Position numbers and translations under genes: made by a program. From positions 90,139 to 154,138 of the forward strand of contig NZ_AJXT01000012.1 in NCBI RefSeq assembly GCF_000264295.1: a stretch of 64,000 nucleotides of DNA, in the 5' to 3' direction. This DNA is from Rhodanobacter spathiphylli B39 (GTDB lineage: Bacteria > Pseudomonadota > Gammaproteobacteria > Xanthomonadales > Rhodanobacteraceae). Numbering within the stretch: the stretch's first letter is position 1; each line of letters starts with the position of its first letter. The notes below the pieces were generated by a model. The model saw nothing but the letters and a program-made list of their open reading frames with translations. It was not told where the DNA came from and made no database searches. Shown here piece by piece: positions 54,276 through 62,252 of this stretch.

Positions 54276-54781
54276 GGCGCGGCCTGCGCCTGGCCCGAGG
54301 CCAGTGGACCACCCAGCCGCAGGGTGCGGAAGTGGGCCGCCCGCGGATGGGCCTGCGGCCCCCACGAGACGGTGAGGTCGAGCTGATACAGCTGCAGCGG
54401 CGCGCCCGGCACCGCGGGGCCGCCCGTGTTCCACGGCCGCACGTCGAGCTGCCAGCGGTACTGCGTATCGAAGCGGCCGGAACGATTGCCCGGCTTCACC
54501 GCCTCGCCCACGAAGGCACTGTCCAGCAGGCTGCGCGCACGCATCGCTGCCTGGCTGTATTCCGCCGCATTGCGGGTCAGGCCGATCGACGCGCCGGCCA
54601 CCTTCATCAGGGCGGTGAACGCGATCGCCAGCAGCATGATCGCGGCGATCACTTCCAGCAGGCTGAAGCCGCGTTGGCGCCGGGAATGGGGAATCGGGAA
54701 CGGGGAATGGCAAAAGCGGGCAGCCGGCGCTGGCGCGCCTTGCCGAACCCCGATTCCCGAATCCCGATTCCCGGGTTTCAT
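54272..54781 (-). CDS. gspI: Type II secretion system minor pseudopilin GspI with repeat-derived leader
   Basis: 169 residues. Mature part begins FSLLEVIAAIMLLAIAFTAL after RRQRG; the C-terminal domain has the GspI pattern (YRWQLDVRPWN, LDLTVSW). The ATG at 54781 overlaps the gspH stop (ATGA), so the start is well fixed by context. Between Met-Lys and the processing site lie about 36 residues (PGNRDSGIGV...FPIPHS) encoded by two inverted GGGAATC-type arrays, giving a 38-residue leader where 5-10 is usual. The frame is open throughout. The leader stays rich in Arg/His near the cleavage site, so processing is plausible but unproven. Confidence 0.85.
   Translation of the reverse strand: MKPGNRDSGIGVRQGAPAPAARFCHSPFPIPHSRRQRGFSLLEVIAAIMLLAIAFTALMKVAGASIGLTRNAAEYSQAAMRARSLLDSAFVGEAVKPGNRSGRFDTQYRWQLDVRPWNTGGPAVPGAPLQLYQLDLTVSWGPQAHPRAAHFRTLRLGGPLASGQAQAAP
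54680..54775. repeat. Inverted GGGAATC-array element inside the gspI leader
   Basis: Degenerate GGGAATC units at 54680-54710 and their inverse at 54748-54775 flank a ~37-bp core. The whole lies between the second codon and the prepilin cleavage site of gspI, in frame. Confidence 0.7.
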
Positions 54782-55407
54782 CGGGAAGCCACCGCATCGA
54801 CCACCCGCACTTCGCCGGTCAGCCACGACACGTTGACGTGCCACTCGCGCTGGCCGCTGTGCAAGGTGATGCGGCCACCGGTGGAGCTGCCATCGGGGAA
54901 GAAGCGGATGCGCCCGGTGTGGTCGTTCGGCTGGTCTTCCTTCGCGCTGGTGATGCTGATGTGCATGCCGACGGGCAGCTGCACGTCGTGCCGCCTCGCA
55001 TCGTCGTAGCTGTTCGCCCGGGTATCGACGTCGAAGTGCTGCTCCTGCCCGCGCACGATCGCCTGCGCCCGGGTGGCGCGCAGCGCGCCGGCCAGTTCGC
55101 CGCTGGCCGCGCGCACCCGCGCACTGGCCAGGCCTTGGGTCACCGACACCGACACCGCTGCCACCGCGATGCCGATCAGCAGGATCACCGCCAGCATTTC
55201 CAGCAGGGTGAAGCCCCCGCTCTTATGAAACAAAGCGCTTCTTGCCTTCGCCTCCTCCCCCGCTCCGCGGGGGAGGATTGAGGAGGGGGCAGCGCACCCC
55301 GCGCGCCCGGAACGGGAAACAGGGAACAGGGAATGGGCAGAGCAGGCAAGCGTGTGAGCGCACGCTTTTCCGATTCCCGATTCCCCATTCCCGATTCCCA
55401 GCTTCAT
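54778..55407 (-). CDS. gspH: Type II secretion system minor pseudopilin GspH with repeat-derived leader
   Basis: 209 residues if started at the ATG at 55407, which overlaps the gspG stop as ATGA. Mature part begins FTLLEMLAVILLIGIAVAAVS; the rest is a typical GspH beta domain with one variable loop (VQLPVGMHISITSA, RIRFFPDGSSTGGRITL). The 65-residue leader is built from GGGAATC arrays with a hairpin core (55309-55400) and a REP unit (55254-55290). A TTG six codons before the cleavage site (MFHKSGG) would give a normal leader; no good Shine-Dalgarno was seen for it. Either reading leaves the mature protein intact. Confidence 0.83.
   Translation of the reverse strand: MKLGIGNGESGIGKACAHTLACSAHSLFPVSRSGRAGCAAPSSILPRGAGEEAKARSALFHKSGGFTLLEMLAVILLIGIAVAAVSVSVTQGLASARVRAASGELAGALRATRAQAIVRGQEQHFDVDTRANSYDDARRHDVQLPVGMHISITSAKEDQPNDHTGRIRFFPDGSSTGGRITLHSGQREWHVNVSWLTGEVRVVDAVASR
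55207..55401. repeat. Repeat cluster inside the gspH leader: REP unit plus inverted GGGAATC arrays
   Basis: 55207-55291 is 83/85 identical to 55782-55866 in gspG and includes a REP-like hairpin (CCTCCCCCGC 55254-55263 with 55267-55276) and the tail ATTGAGGAGGGGGC. Next come arrays of degenerate GGGAATC (55309-55336 and inverse 55370-55400) flanking a 7-bp hairpin, AAGCGTG (55348-55354) with CACGCTT (55361-55367). Confidence 0.75.
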
Positions 55408-55925
55408 TGCCAGTTGCCCACGTCCTTGCTGTAGCCGTCGCCGCCGGGCTTGCCGTCCTGGCCGTAGAAGATCAGGTCGAAGCTGCCGTTCTGGCCCGGG
55501 TACTGGTAGCCGAAGGCATGGCCCCACGGGTCCTTCAGTTCGGAGGCCTTGGCATACGGCCCCTGCCAGTTCGCCGCGTTCGGCGGCCGGGTCACCAGGC
55601 CGTCGAGCTGCTGCGGCGGGGTGCCGTTGTCCAGCGCGTAGTTCTCGATCTTCTGGCTCAGCGTCATCAGCTGCGACTTGCCGGCGCCGTACTTGCCCTT
55701 GTCGACGTTCTTGCCGACCTGGGTCACCACCACCGCGCCGATGATGCCGATCAGCACGATCACCGCGAGCATTTCGAGCAAGGTGAAGCCCCCGCTCTTA
55801 TGAAACAAGGCGCTTCTTGCCTTCGTCTCCTCCCCCGCTCCGCGGGGGAGGATTGAGGAGGGGGCAACGCCACGCGCGCGCCCATTCCCTATTCCCTGCC
55901 CCACAAATCCCGAAAGCTTCATCAT
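55404..55925 (-). CDS. gspG: Type II secretion system major pseudopilin GspG with repeat-derived leader
   Basis: 173 residues. Major pseudopilin that builds the periplasmic piston. Mature part FTLLEMLAVIVLIGIIGAVVV followed by the GspG domain (KSQLMTLSQKIENYALDNG, GLVTRPPNAANWQGPYAK, DPWGHAFGYQYPG), complete with the calcium-site region near the end. A GAGGAG lies 7 bases before the ATG at 55925. The leader is 46 residues (SGG before the Phe) and contains the REP unit and remnants of the GGGAATC array; a TTG (MFHKSGG) could give a normal one. It starts 15 bp after gspF. Confidence 0.88.
   Translation of the reverse strand: MMKLSGFVGQGIGNGRARGVAPSSILPRGAGEETKARSALFHKSGGFTLLEMLAVIVLIGIIGAVVVTQVGKNVDKGKYGAGKSQLMTLSQKIENYALDNGTPPQQLDGLVTRPPNAANWQGPYAKASELKDPWGHAFGYQYPGQNGSFDLIFYGQDGKPGGDGYSKDVGNWQ
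55782..55919. repeat. REP-containing repeat inside the gspG leader
   Basis: 55782-55866 is the near-identical partner of 55207-55291; its REP hairpin is 55829-55838 with 55842-55851. 55867-55919 holds a shorter GGGAATC-like stretch up to the gspG start codon. Confidence 0.75.
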
Positions 55926-55940
55926 TGCCCTACTCCTCGG

Positions 55941-57158
55941 TTACTGGATATTGCTGGTCAGACTCAACAGCGGCAGCAGGATCGCGGCCATGATGATCGC
56001 CACCAGCACGGTCATCACGATGGTCAGCGCCGGTACCAGTGCAGCCAGCAGACGATCGATCGCGCGACGGGACTCAAGTTCAAACGTGTCGGCGACTTTC
56101 AACAGCATGGTGTCGAGCTGGCCGGCTTCCTCGCCGACCTGCACCATCTGCATCGCCAGTCGCGGAAACAGTTTCGACTGGCCCAGCGCCAGGCTCAGGC
56201 CGGCGCCGCCCTTGACCTGTTCCTGCGCCGCGGCCAGGGCCGCGTCGAGCGCGCGATTGCCGGTGACCTGGCGCGCGATGCTCAGCGCGTTCAGCAGCGG
56301 CACGCCATTCTTCAGCAGGGTGCCCAGGGTGCGGGCGATCCGTGCCGTCTCCACCTTCAGCAGCAGCGGCCCGACCAGGCGCATGTGCAGCAGGCGGCCA
56401 TGCCAGGCCTGCCGCGCCGCGGGATCGCGCAGGTGCGCGCGCCAGCCGAACAAGCCGCCGCCAAGCAGCAGCAGGATCAGCCACCACCAGGCCTGCAGCG
56501 TGTTGCCCACGGTCAGCACGGCCTGGGTGATCCACGGAATCGGTACCTGCATGTCCTCGAAGATCGGCACGAACTGCGGCACCACGTAGGCCAGCAGCAG
56601 CACCAGCGAACCGAGCACGCCGACCAGCAGGAAGGCCGGGTAGATCAGCGCATTGACGATGCTGCCGCGCATCGCCTGGGCGCGCTCGAGGTAGTCGGCC
56701 AGGCGGCGCAGGGTTTCCTCCAGCGAGCCGCCCGCTTCGCCGGCGCGCACCAGGCTCACGTAGAGCTTGGGAAACACGCCGTGTTCCTCGTCGAGCGCGG
56801 AGGACAGCGTGTTGCCGCCCCGCACCCGATCGCGCACGCGTTCGATCAGCTTCTTCGCGTGCTCGCCCTCGGGCAGGTCGAGCAGGATGCCCAGCGCGCG
56901 GTCCAGTGGCTGGCCGGCGCCCAGCAGGGTCGCCAGCTGATGGGTGAACTGGGCCAGCTGGTCGCCGTTGAACGGCCCGCGCTTGAACAGCGCGACCAAG
57001 CCGCTGCCACCGCCCGCACCATCGGCCGGCAGCGCTTCCAGCGGCGTGTGGCCCTGGTCCTGCAACCGGCCGATCACTTCCTCGACACTGGCCGCCTCCA
57101 TCTGGCCCTGCAGCGTCTCGCCGGCGTCGTTGACCGCCTTGTAACGGAACTGCGCCAC
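55941..57158 (-). CDS. gspF: Type II secretion system inner-membrane protein GspF
   Basis: 405 residues. Polytopic inner-membrane platform protein with two repeated GspF domains (GDQLAQFTHQLATLLGAGQPL and RIARTLGTLLKNGVPLLNAL) and three membrane helices (about 165-190, 215-240, 370-395). It holds GspE and the pseudopilus base. The start codon is GTG at 57158, one base after the gspE stop, so the genes are tightly linked; the N terminus AQFRYKAVNDAGETLQG is standard. Confidence 0.93.
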   Translation of the reverse strand: MAQFRYKAVNDAGETLQGQMEAASVEEVIGRLQDQGHTPLEALPADGAGGGSGLVALFKRGPFNGDQLAQFTHQLATLLGAGQPLDRALGILLDLPEGEHAKKLIERVRDRVRGGNTLSSALDEEHGVFPKLYVSLVRAGEAGGSLEETLRRLADYLERAQAMRGSIVNALIYPAFLLVGVLGSLVLLLAYVVPQFVPIFEDMQVPIPWITQAVLTVGNTLQAWWWLILLLLGGGLFGWRAHLRDPAARQAWHGRLLHMRLVGPLLLKVETARIARTLGTLLKNGVPLLNALSIARQVTGNRALDAALAAAQEQVKGGAGLSLALGQSKLFPRLAMQMVQVGEEAGQLDTMLLKVADTFELESRRAIDRLLAALVPALTIVMTVLVAIIMAAILLPLLSLTSNIQ

Positions 57159-57159
57159 C

Positions 57160-58893
57160 TCAGCCTTCCTGCGTCACGCGCAGGACCTCTTCCAGCGTGG
57201 TGATGCCGGCCACGGCCTTGGCGATGCCGTCCTCGTACATCGTGCGCATGCCTTCGGCGCGGGCCTGCTTCTCGATCTCGCCCTCGTTGGCGCGCTGCAT
57301 CACCAGGCGGCGCAGCGGGTCGCTCATGGTGAGGAATTCCATGATCGCGCGGCGGCCGCGGTAGCCACTGGGGTTGGCTGCGCTGGTGCCGGGTTTCCAC
57401 AGCCGGATCGGCCGCTCGTCGGTGTATTTCTCCAGCTCGAACTGTTCGATCACCTCGGGCAGCGCCTCGTAGGCAATCGCGGTTTCCGGATCGAGCCGGC
57501 GCACCAGCCGCTGCGCCAGGATGCCGTTGATGGTGGAGCCGAGCAGGTAATCCTCCACGCCCATGTCGAGCAGGCGGGTGACGCCGCCGGCCGCGGAGTT
57601 GGTGTGCAGCGTGGACAGCACCAGGTGGCCGGTCAGCGCGGACTGGATCGCGATGCGGCAGGTTTCCAGGTCGCGCATTTCGCCGATCATGATCACGTCC
57701 GGGTCCTGGCGCATGATCGAGCGCAGGGCGCCGGAGAAATCCAGCCCGATCTGCGGCTTCACCTGGATCTGATTGATGCCTTCGAGCTGGTATTCGACCG
57801 GGTCCTCGACGGTGATGATCTTCACGTCGTTGGTGTTGATCTGGCTCAGCGCGGTGTACAGCGTGGTGGTCTTGCCCGAGCCGGTGGGGCCGGTGACCAG
57901 CAGGATGCCGTGCGGCTTGTTCAGCACCTCGACGAAGCGCTGCTGGAAGCTGTCGGTGAAGCCCAGCGACTCGAAATCGAACACCACCGATTCGCGGTCC
58001 AGGATGCGCATCACCACCGATTCGCCGAAGCTGGTCGGCACGGTGGACACGCGCAGGTCCAGCTCCTTGCCCTGCACGCGCAACTGGATGCGGCCGTCCT
58101 GCGGCAGGCGGCGCTCGGCAATGTTGAGCCGCGCCATGATCTTCACGCGCGAGATCACCGCGGCGGTCGACGACGACGGCGGCGCTTCCACTTCGTGCAA
58201 TACGCCGTCGATGCGGTAGCGCACCTTCAGCCGGTTCTCGAACGGTTCGATATGGACGTCCGAAGCGCGCTGCTCCACCGCGCGCTGAAGAATGAGATTG
58301 ACCAGCCGGATGACGGGGGCCTCGGAGGCGAGGTCGCGCAGGTGCTCGACGTCGTCCTCTTCGGCGGCGCTGCCGTCGAGGTTCTCCACGATGGTGCCCA
58401 TCGCGGAACGGCCGGAGCCGTAGTAGCGCTCGATCAGGCCGTCGATTTCCGAACGCAGGCCCACCCGCAATGCCACCGGCCGCCCGGCGGCCAACTGCAC
58501 CGCCTGCAAGGGATACGGATCGGCCGGATCGGCGACGATCAACGCCAGCCCGTGGGCTTCGTCCTGCACCGGCACCACGTGCTGCTGCTTGAGGAAACGC
58601 AGCGACAGCTCCAGATCCGCCGGCGGCAGTTCCGGCGCATCACGCGCGGACAGCAGCGGCACCTGCAGCAGTTCGGCCCAGCCCTCGGCCAGATCGCGCT
58701 CGGACACCAGGCCAAGACGCGCCATCAGCGTGGTCAGCGTGCCTTCGGTCGACTCCTCGTGCAGCCGGCGCGCGCGCACCAGATCGCCTTCCTTCAGGCG
58801 ACCACGCGCCACCAGCCACGCGCAGACTTCCGCCTCGCGATCCTCCACGGCCATGCTCGCCCCGCCGACCGCCGGCTCAATCACTGCCGACAT
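57160..58893 (-). CDS. gspE: Type II secretion system ATPase GspE
   Basis: 577 residues. Cytoplasmic hexameric ATPase that drives pseudopilus assembly. N-terminal MshEN-like domain (about 15-150), then the ATPase core: Walker A GPTGSGKTTTLY (about 335), Asp box ITVEDPVEYQ, Walker B IMIGEMRDLET, His box STLHTNSAAGG. The tetracysteine zinc motif found in many GspE proteins is absent: the region between LVRRLDPETA and GYRGRRAIMEF has no cysteine. The start at 58893 has GGAGG directly before it, which is closer than usual; ATG at 58854 (MAVEDREAEV) is an alternative. First gene of the eleven-gene operon. Confidence 0.92.
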   Translation of the reverse strand: MSAVIEPAVGGASMAVEDREAEVCAWLVARGRLKEGDLVRARRLHEESTEGTLTTLMARLGLVSERDLAEGWAELLQVPLLSARDAPELPPADLELSLRFLKQQHVVPVQDEAHGLALIVADPADPYPLQAVQLAAGRPVALRVGLRSEIDGLIERYYGSGRSAMGTIVENLDGSAAEEDDVEHLRDLASEAPVIRLVNLILQRAVEQRASDVHIEPFENRLKVRYRIDGVLHEVEAPPSSSTAAVISRVKIMARLNIAERRLPQDGRIQLRVQGKELDLRVSTVPTSFGESVVMRILDRESVVFDFESLGFTDSFQQRFVEVLNKPHGILLVTGPTGSGKTTTLYTALSQINTNDVKIITVEDPVEYQLEGINQIQVKPQIGLDFSGALRSIMRQDPDVIMIGEMRDLETCRIAIQSALTGHLVLSTLHTNSAAGGVTRLLDMGVEDYLLGSTINGILAQRLVRRLDPETAIAYEALPEVIEQFELEKYTDERPIRLWKPGTSAANPSGYRGRRAIMEFLTMSDPLRRLVMQRANEGEIEKQARAEGMRTMYEDGIAKAVAGITTLEEVLRVTQEG

Positions 58894-58948
58894 CCTCCAC
58901 CCCGCTTGAGTGCACGCGAAACCGTCGACGCCCTGGGGCGAAAACGGC

Positions 58949-58970
58949 AAACGTCATAGGTATCACATCC
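58949..58970 (-). promoter_or_regulatory. CRP/Clp-like site upstream of gspE
   Basis: On the minus strand GGATGTGATACCTATGACGT-TT matches the extended CRP consensus at about 15 of 22 positions; one half-site (ATGTGAT) is perfect, the other (TGACG) is poor. Centre 66 bp before the gspE ATG. Confidence 0.4.
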
Positions 58971-59181
58971 GGCCAGGCGCATGCGAATGGCCCGGGATTC
59001 GGCCCGCATGCCGTTCATCCCTGGCGCGGCCCTCCATTGTGCCGAGTTCACCGGCGCAATGGCGGCATCGCGCCTAGGAAAAATTCCTGTTCGGCGCCGT
59101 TGCGGTTGCCAGTCCGGCAGCTTCCTTCGAAACTGCCGAAGCCGTCGCAAAGTCATCGCCCCGGGCCGGGGTATGACTGAG

Positions 59182-59199
59182 CTGTCATTGCGCCGTCAC
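59182..59199 (+). promoter_or_regulatory. Pho-box-like site upstream of the nuclease
   Basis: CTGTCAT (59182-59188), four bases, then CCGTCAC (59193-59199): two direct heptamers at the 11-bp spacing of a PhoB box, matching 7/7 and 6/7 of the consensus CTGTCA[T/C]. The usual A/T-rich spacer is not kept (TGCG). Confidence 0.45.
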
Positions 59200-59257
59200 G
59201 GACAGTGGTCAGGTTGCGGGAAGGGGAATCCGCCAACACATCGAGGGAAATCACGTC

Positions 59258-62014
59258 ATGATGCCTATGCGTCGCGCCGCGGGAATGGCGCTGTGTCTGT
59301 TTGCCGCGGCGCTTCCCGCGCTGGCCGCGGATCTCACGATCAGCAATTTCCGCGTACGCGGACCGGCCGGCGGCAACGATGAATTCGTCGAGCTGCACAA
59401 CGGCTCGCCCAGCGCACTCGACGTGGGTGGCTACACCCTGCTCGGCTCGAACGACAGCGGCACCACCGGCACACGTGCGACGCTGCCATCGGGTACGTCG
59501 ATCGCGCCGGGCTGCTACCTGTTGCTGACCAACGGCTCCAGCAGCGGCTACTCCGGCAGCGTGGGCGGCGACGTGATCTACAAGACCGGCATCACCGACA
59601 CCGGCGGCCTGGCGATCGCCGATGCCGGCGGCACGGTGCTGGACCAGGTCGGCCTCAGCGGCGGCTCGGCCTATGGCGAAGGCACGCGGCTGGCCTCGCT
59701 GGGCTCGACCAATGCCGACCGCTCGTATGCCCGCATCAGCAACGCGGCCGGGCTGGTGCAGGACACCGGCGACAACGCGACGGACTTCAGCCTGCAGTCG
59801 CCCTCGGCGCCGCACAACGCCGGCAGCGGCTGTTCGGACCTCGGCCTCGGCGTGTCGGTGGCCGATGCTTTGATCGACGAGGGCGACAGCAGCACCACCG
59901 CGCTCGATTTCAGCCTCACTTTGAGCAAGCCGGCGCCGGCGCCGGTGCAGGTGCGCGTGCGTACGGCCGATGGCGCGGCCACCGTGGCCGATGGCGACTA
60001 CGACGCGCTGGACCAGGTGGTGACCTTTGCCACCGGTGACACGGTGCAGAAGATCACCGTCACCGTGCACGGCGACACGAAGATCGAACCGGACGAAGAC
60101 TTCGCGGTGCAGCTGAGCGAGCCGTCCAGCGGCCTGGCGATTGCCCGCGGCGAGGCAATCGGCGGCATCCTCAACGACGATGCGGCCCAGGTCGAGATCT
60201 TCCAGATCCAGGGCAATGGGGACAGCTCGCCGTTCACCGGCCAGCCGGTGATCACCCGCAACAACATCGTCACCAGTGTCGGTCCGGCCGGCTTCACCAT
60301 GCAGACGCCTGACCGCCGCGACGACCACGTCCGGCTGACCTCGAACGGTGTATACGTGTTCACCGGCAGCGCTCCGACGGTGAAGACCGGTGACGCGGTG
60401 GACGTGCGCGCCCGCGTGGCCGAGTACTACGGGCTGACCGAACTGACCGGCCCCAGCATCAGCGTGCGCAGCTCGGGCAACCGGCTGCCGCTGCCGGTGC
60501 TGTTCGGTCGCAACCTGCCGTCGACCGATCCGGCGAACCTGTCCTGCGGCACGACCAATTTCGAATGCTTCGAGGGCATGCGCGTCCTGATCGTCAACGG
60601 CATCGTCGACCGCGGCAACCAGCGCTACGGCAACGATCCGTTCGCCGAGGTCTTCGTCAGTGCCGGCGGCAGCCGTTCGCTGCGTTCGCAGGGCGTCACC
60701 TTCGGCCTGCCGGCGTCGGACCTGCACTCCGGCGTGTGGGACGGCAACCCGGAAGTCTTCGAAATGGACGCCGATGCCCTCGGCGCGGTGCCGACCGGCA
60801 CCGGGATCAACGGCGGCGCGCGGTTCATCGCCGAAGGCGTGATGAGCTACAGCTTCGGCGACTACGACTTCCAACCGACCAAGTTGCACATCCTCGACGC
60901 CAACACGATGCCGCGCCCGGTGCATGACTGGCGGGGCCCCGATGGCCTGCGCGTGGGCAACCTCAACATGCTGCGGCTGTGCGACACCGATGGCGACAAC
61001 AGCACCTATGAGTGCGGTGATCAGGGCACGCCGACGACGGACGAATTGCAGCTCAAGCTGCAGCGACTGTCTGCCTACATCGGCGGCGTATTGAAGCTGC
61101 CCGACGTGCTGGGCGCCGAGGAGGTGGAAAACCTGTCCGTGCTCGAACTGCTGGCCGCGCAACTGAACGGCGACTACGGCGTGCACTATTCCGCGCACCT
61201 GGTCGACGGGCACGATCCCAGCGGCATCGACGTGGGCTTCCTGGTGCAGGATGACCGCGTGCAGATCGCCAGCGTGAGCCAACTTGGCTACGACGCGACC
61301 TGGGTGGACCCGGGCACCGGCCAGTCGACCTATCTGCACGACCGTCCGCCGTTGCTGCTCGAAGGCACCAGGCTGGGCAAGGGCAGCTTTTCGTTCCGCC
61401 TGATGGTGGTGCACCCGAAGTCGCTGATCGGCGTGGATGGCGGGGCGGATGCCACCCGCAACCGCCTCAAGCGCTTCAACGGCGCGGTGGACATCGCGCA
61501 GCGGGTGCAGGCGCTGCAGACCGACGCGAAGTCCGCTTTCGAACCGCTGGTGGTGCTGGGCGACTTCAACGCCTATCCGTTCACCGACGGCTGGACCGAC
61601 GTGGTCGGCGCGATCGCCGGCACCTACGACGACAGCGCCAACCTGCTCGACCTCGGCGGCAACATCGTGAAGCCGGCGCTGTGGAATGCGGTGCAGTCGG
61701 TGGCCCCGAACGACCGCTACTCGTTCCTGTTCACCCAGCAGCTCGGCCAGATCCAGGGCTATCAGAGCACCGGCTCGTTCGACTCCGGCCGTGACGTTCC
61801 GGTAGCCCAGGTGCTCGACCAGGCGCTGCTCGATCGCCTCGCCCAGCGCTGCTTCCGCGGTTTCGAATACGGTCGCGGCAATCTGGATGCCCCCGACCAG
61901 GTCCAGGACGACGCGGCCGCCGCGACCGATCTCCGCAAGGCCATCGGCGTTTCCGACCACGACGGCTTCGTGCTCGACCTGGCCTGCCCGGGACTGGCTC
62001 ACGGACACCACTGA
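59258..62014 (+). CDS. Secreted multidomain nuclease (lamin-tail, Calx-beta and EEP domains; ExeM-like)
   Basis: 918 residues. Signal peptide ending near ALA (residue 23). An N-terminal lamin-tail domain (about 25-130, ISNFRVRGPAGGNDEFVELHN) is followed by a Calx-beta domain (about 190-300, DEGDSSTTALDFSLTLSKP, PDEDFAVQLSEPSSG), an OB-fold-like ExeM segment (about 305-540) and a C-terminal EEP nuclease domain (about 560-915). Catalytic landmarks: VGNLNMLRL, LGAEEVENL, VVLGDFNAYPF and the final VSDHDGFVLDL. Relatives (ExeM, Xds, EddB type) degrade extracellular DNA. It is a likely substrate of the adjacent secretion system. The start is one of two adjacent ATG codons (59258 or 59261) with GAGGGA upstream; terminator at 62035. 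Confidence 0.87.
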   Translation: MMPMRRAAGMALCLFAAALPALAADLTISNFRVRGPAGGNDEFVELHNGSPSALDVGGYTLLGSNDSGTTGTRATLPSGTSIAPGCYLLLTNGSSSGYSGSVGGDVIYKTGITDTGGLAIADAGGTVLDQVGLSGGSAYGEGTRLASLGSTNADRSYARISNAAGLVQDTGDNATDFSLQSPSAPHNAGSGCSDLGLGVSVADALIDEGDSSTTALDFSLTLSKPAPAPVQVRVRTADGAATVADGDYDALDQVVTFATGDTVQKITVTVHGDTKIEPDEDFAVQLSEPSSGLAIARGEAIGGILNDDAAQVEIFQIQGNGDSSPFTGQPVITRNNIVTSVGPAGFTMQTPDRRDDHVRLTSNGVYVFTGSAPTVKTGDAVDVRARVAEYYGLTELTGPSISVRSSGNRLPLPVLFGRNLPSTDPANLSCGTTNFECFEGMRVLIVNGIVDRGNQRYGNDPFAEVFVSAGGSRSLRSQGVTFGLPASDLHSGVWDGNPEVFEMDADALGAVPTGTGINGGARFIAEGVMSYSFGDYDFQPTKLHILDANTMPRPVHDWRGPDGLRVGNLNMLRLCDTDGDNSTYECGDQGTPTTDELQLKLQRLSAYIGGVLKLPDVLGAEEVENLSVLELLAAQLNGDYGVHYSAHLVDGHDPSGIDVGFLVQDDRVQIASVSQLGYDATWVDPGTGQSTYLHDRPPLLLEGTRLGKGSFSFRLMVVHPKSLIGVDGGADATRNRLKRFNGAVDIAQRVQALQTDAKSAFEPLVVLGDFNAYPFTDGWTDVVGAIAGTYDDSANLLDLGGNIVKPALWNAVQSVAPNDRYSFLFTQQLGQIQGYQSTGSFDSGRDVPVAQVLDQALLDRLAQRCFRGFEYGRGNLDAPDQVQDDAAAATDLRKAIGVSDHDGFVLDLACPGLAHGHH

Positions 62015-62034
62015 GGCTTCATCGCGTCACGACA

Positions 62035-62064
62035 GAAAGGCCCGCCCAGGCGGGCCTTTCCTTT
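62035..62064 (+). terminator. Rho-independent terminator of the nuclease gene
   Basis: Perfect 11-bp stem GAAAGGCCCGC (62035-62045) with its complement at 62050-62060, followed by CTTTTCCC, 21 bp after the stop codon. Confidence 0.85.
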
Positions 62065-62171
62065 TCCCGGAATCCCTCCGCGCAGCAGCCGGACGGGACC
62101 TGCTTCATCGCGACCTGCGCATGGACACGTGACTGCCGCCTCACGCGATGGCGGCGGGCCTCGGCCACCAA

Positions 62172-62199
62172 AGAAAACCGGCGCACATGGGCGCCGGTT
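62172..62199 (-). terminator. Rho-independent terminator of the adhesin gene
   Basis: AACCGGCGC (62176-62184) pairs with GCGCCGGTT (62191-62199); on the minus strand the stem is followed by TTTTCTTT. It lies 54 bp past the adhesin stop. Confidence 0.8.
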
Positions 62200-62252
62200 C
62201 CTGTCTTCTCTCGCGCATGTCCGGGCCTTTCCGCAGGGCCCGGCGGCCTGAT

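Larger units (their letters stand above)
58894..59257. other. Divergent regulatory region between gspE and the nuclease gene
   Basis: 364 bp without a gene. It holds the CRP-like site at 58949-58970 near gspE and the Pho-box-like site at 59182-59199 near the nuclease. I see no convincing -10/-35 pair on either strand and no transcription terminator. Confidence 0.6.

Noticed and set aside
54680..55400. Possible CRISPR-like array from repeated GGGAATC units
   Set aside because: Units are about 7 bases, degenerate and without spacers; they are dispersed interspersed repeats, not CRISPR.
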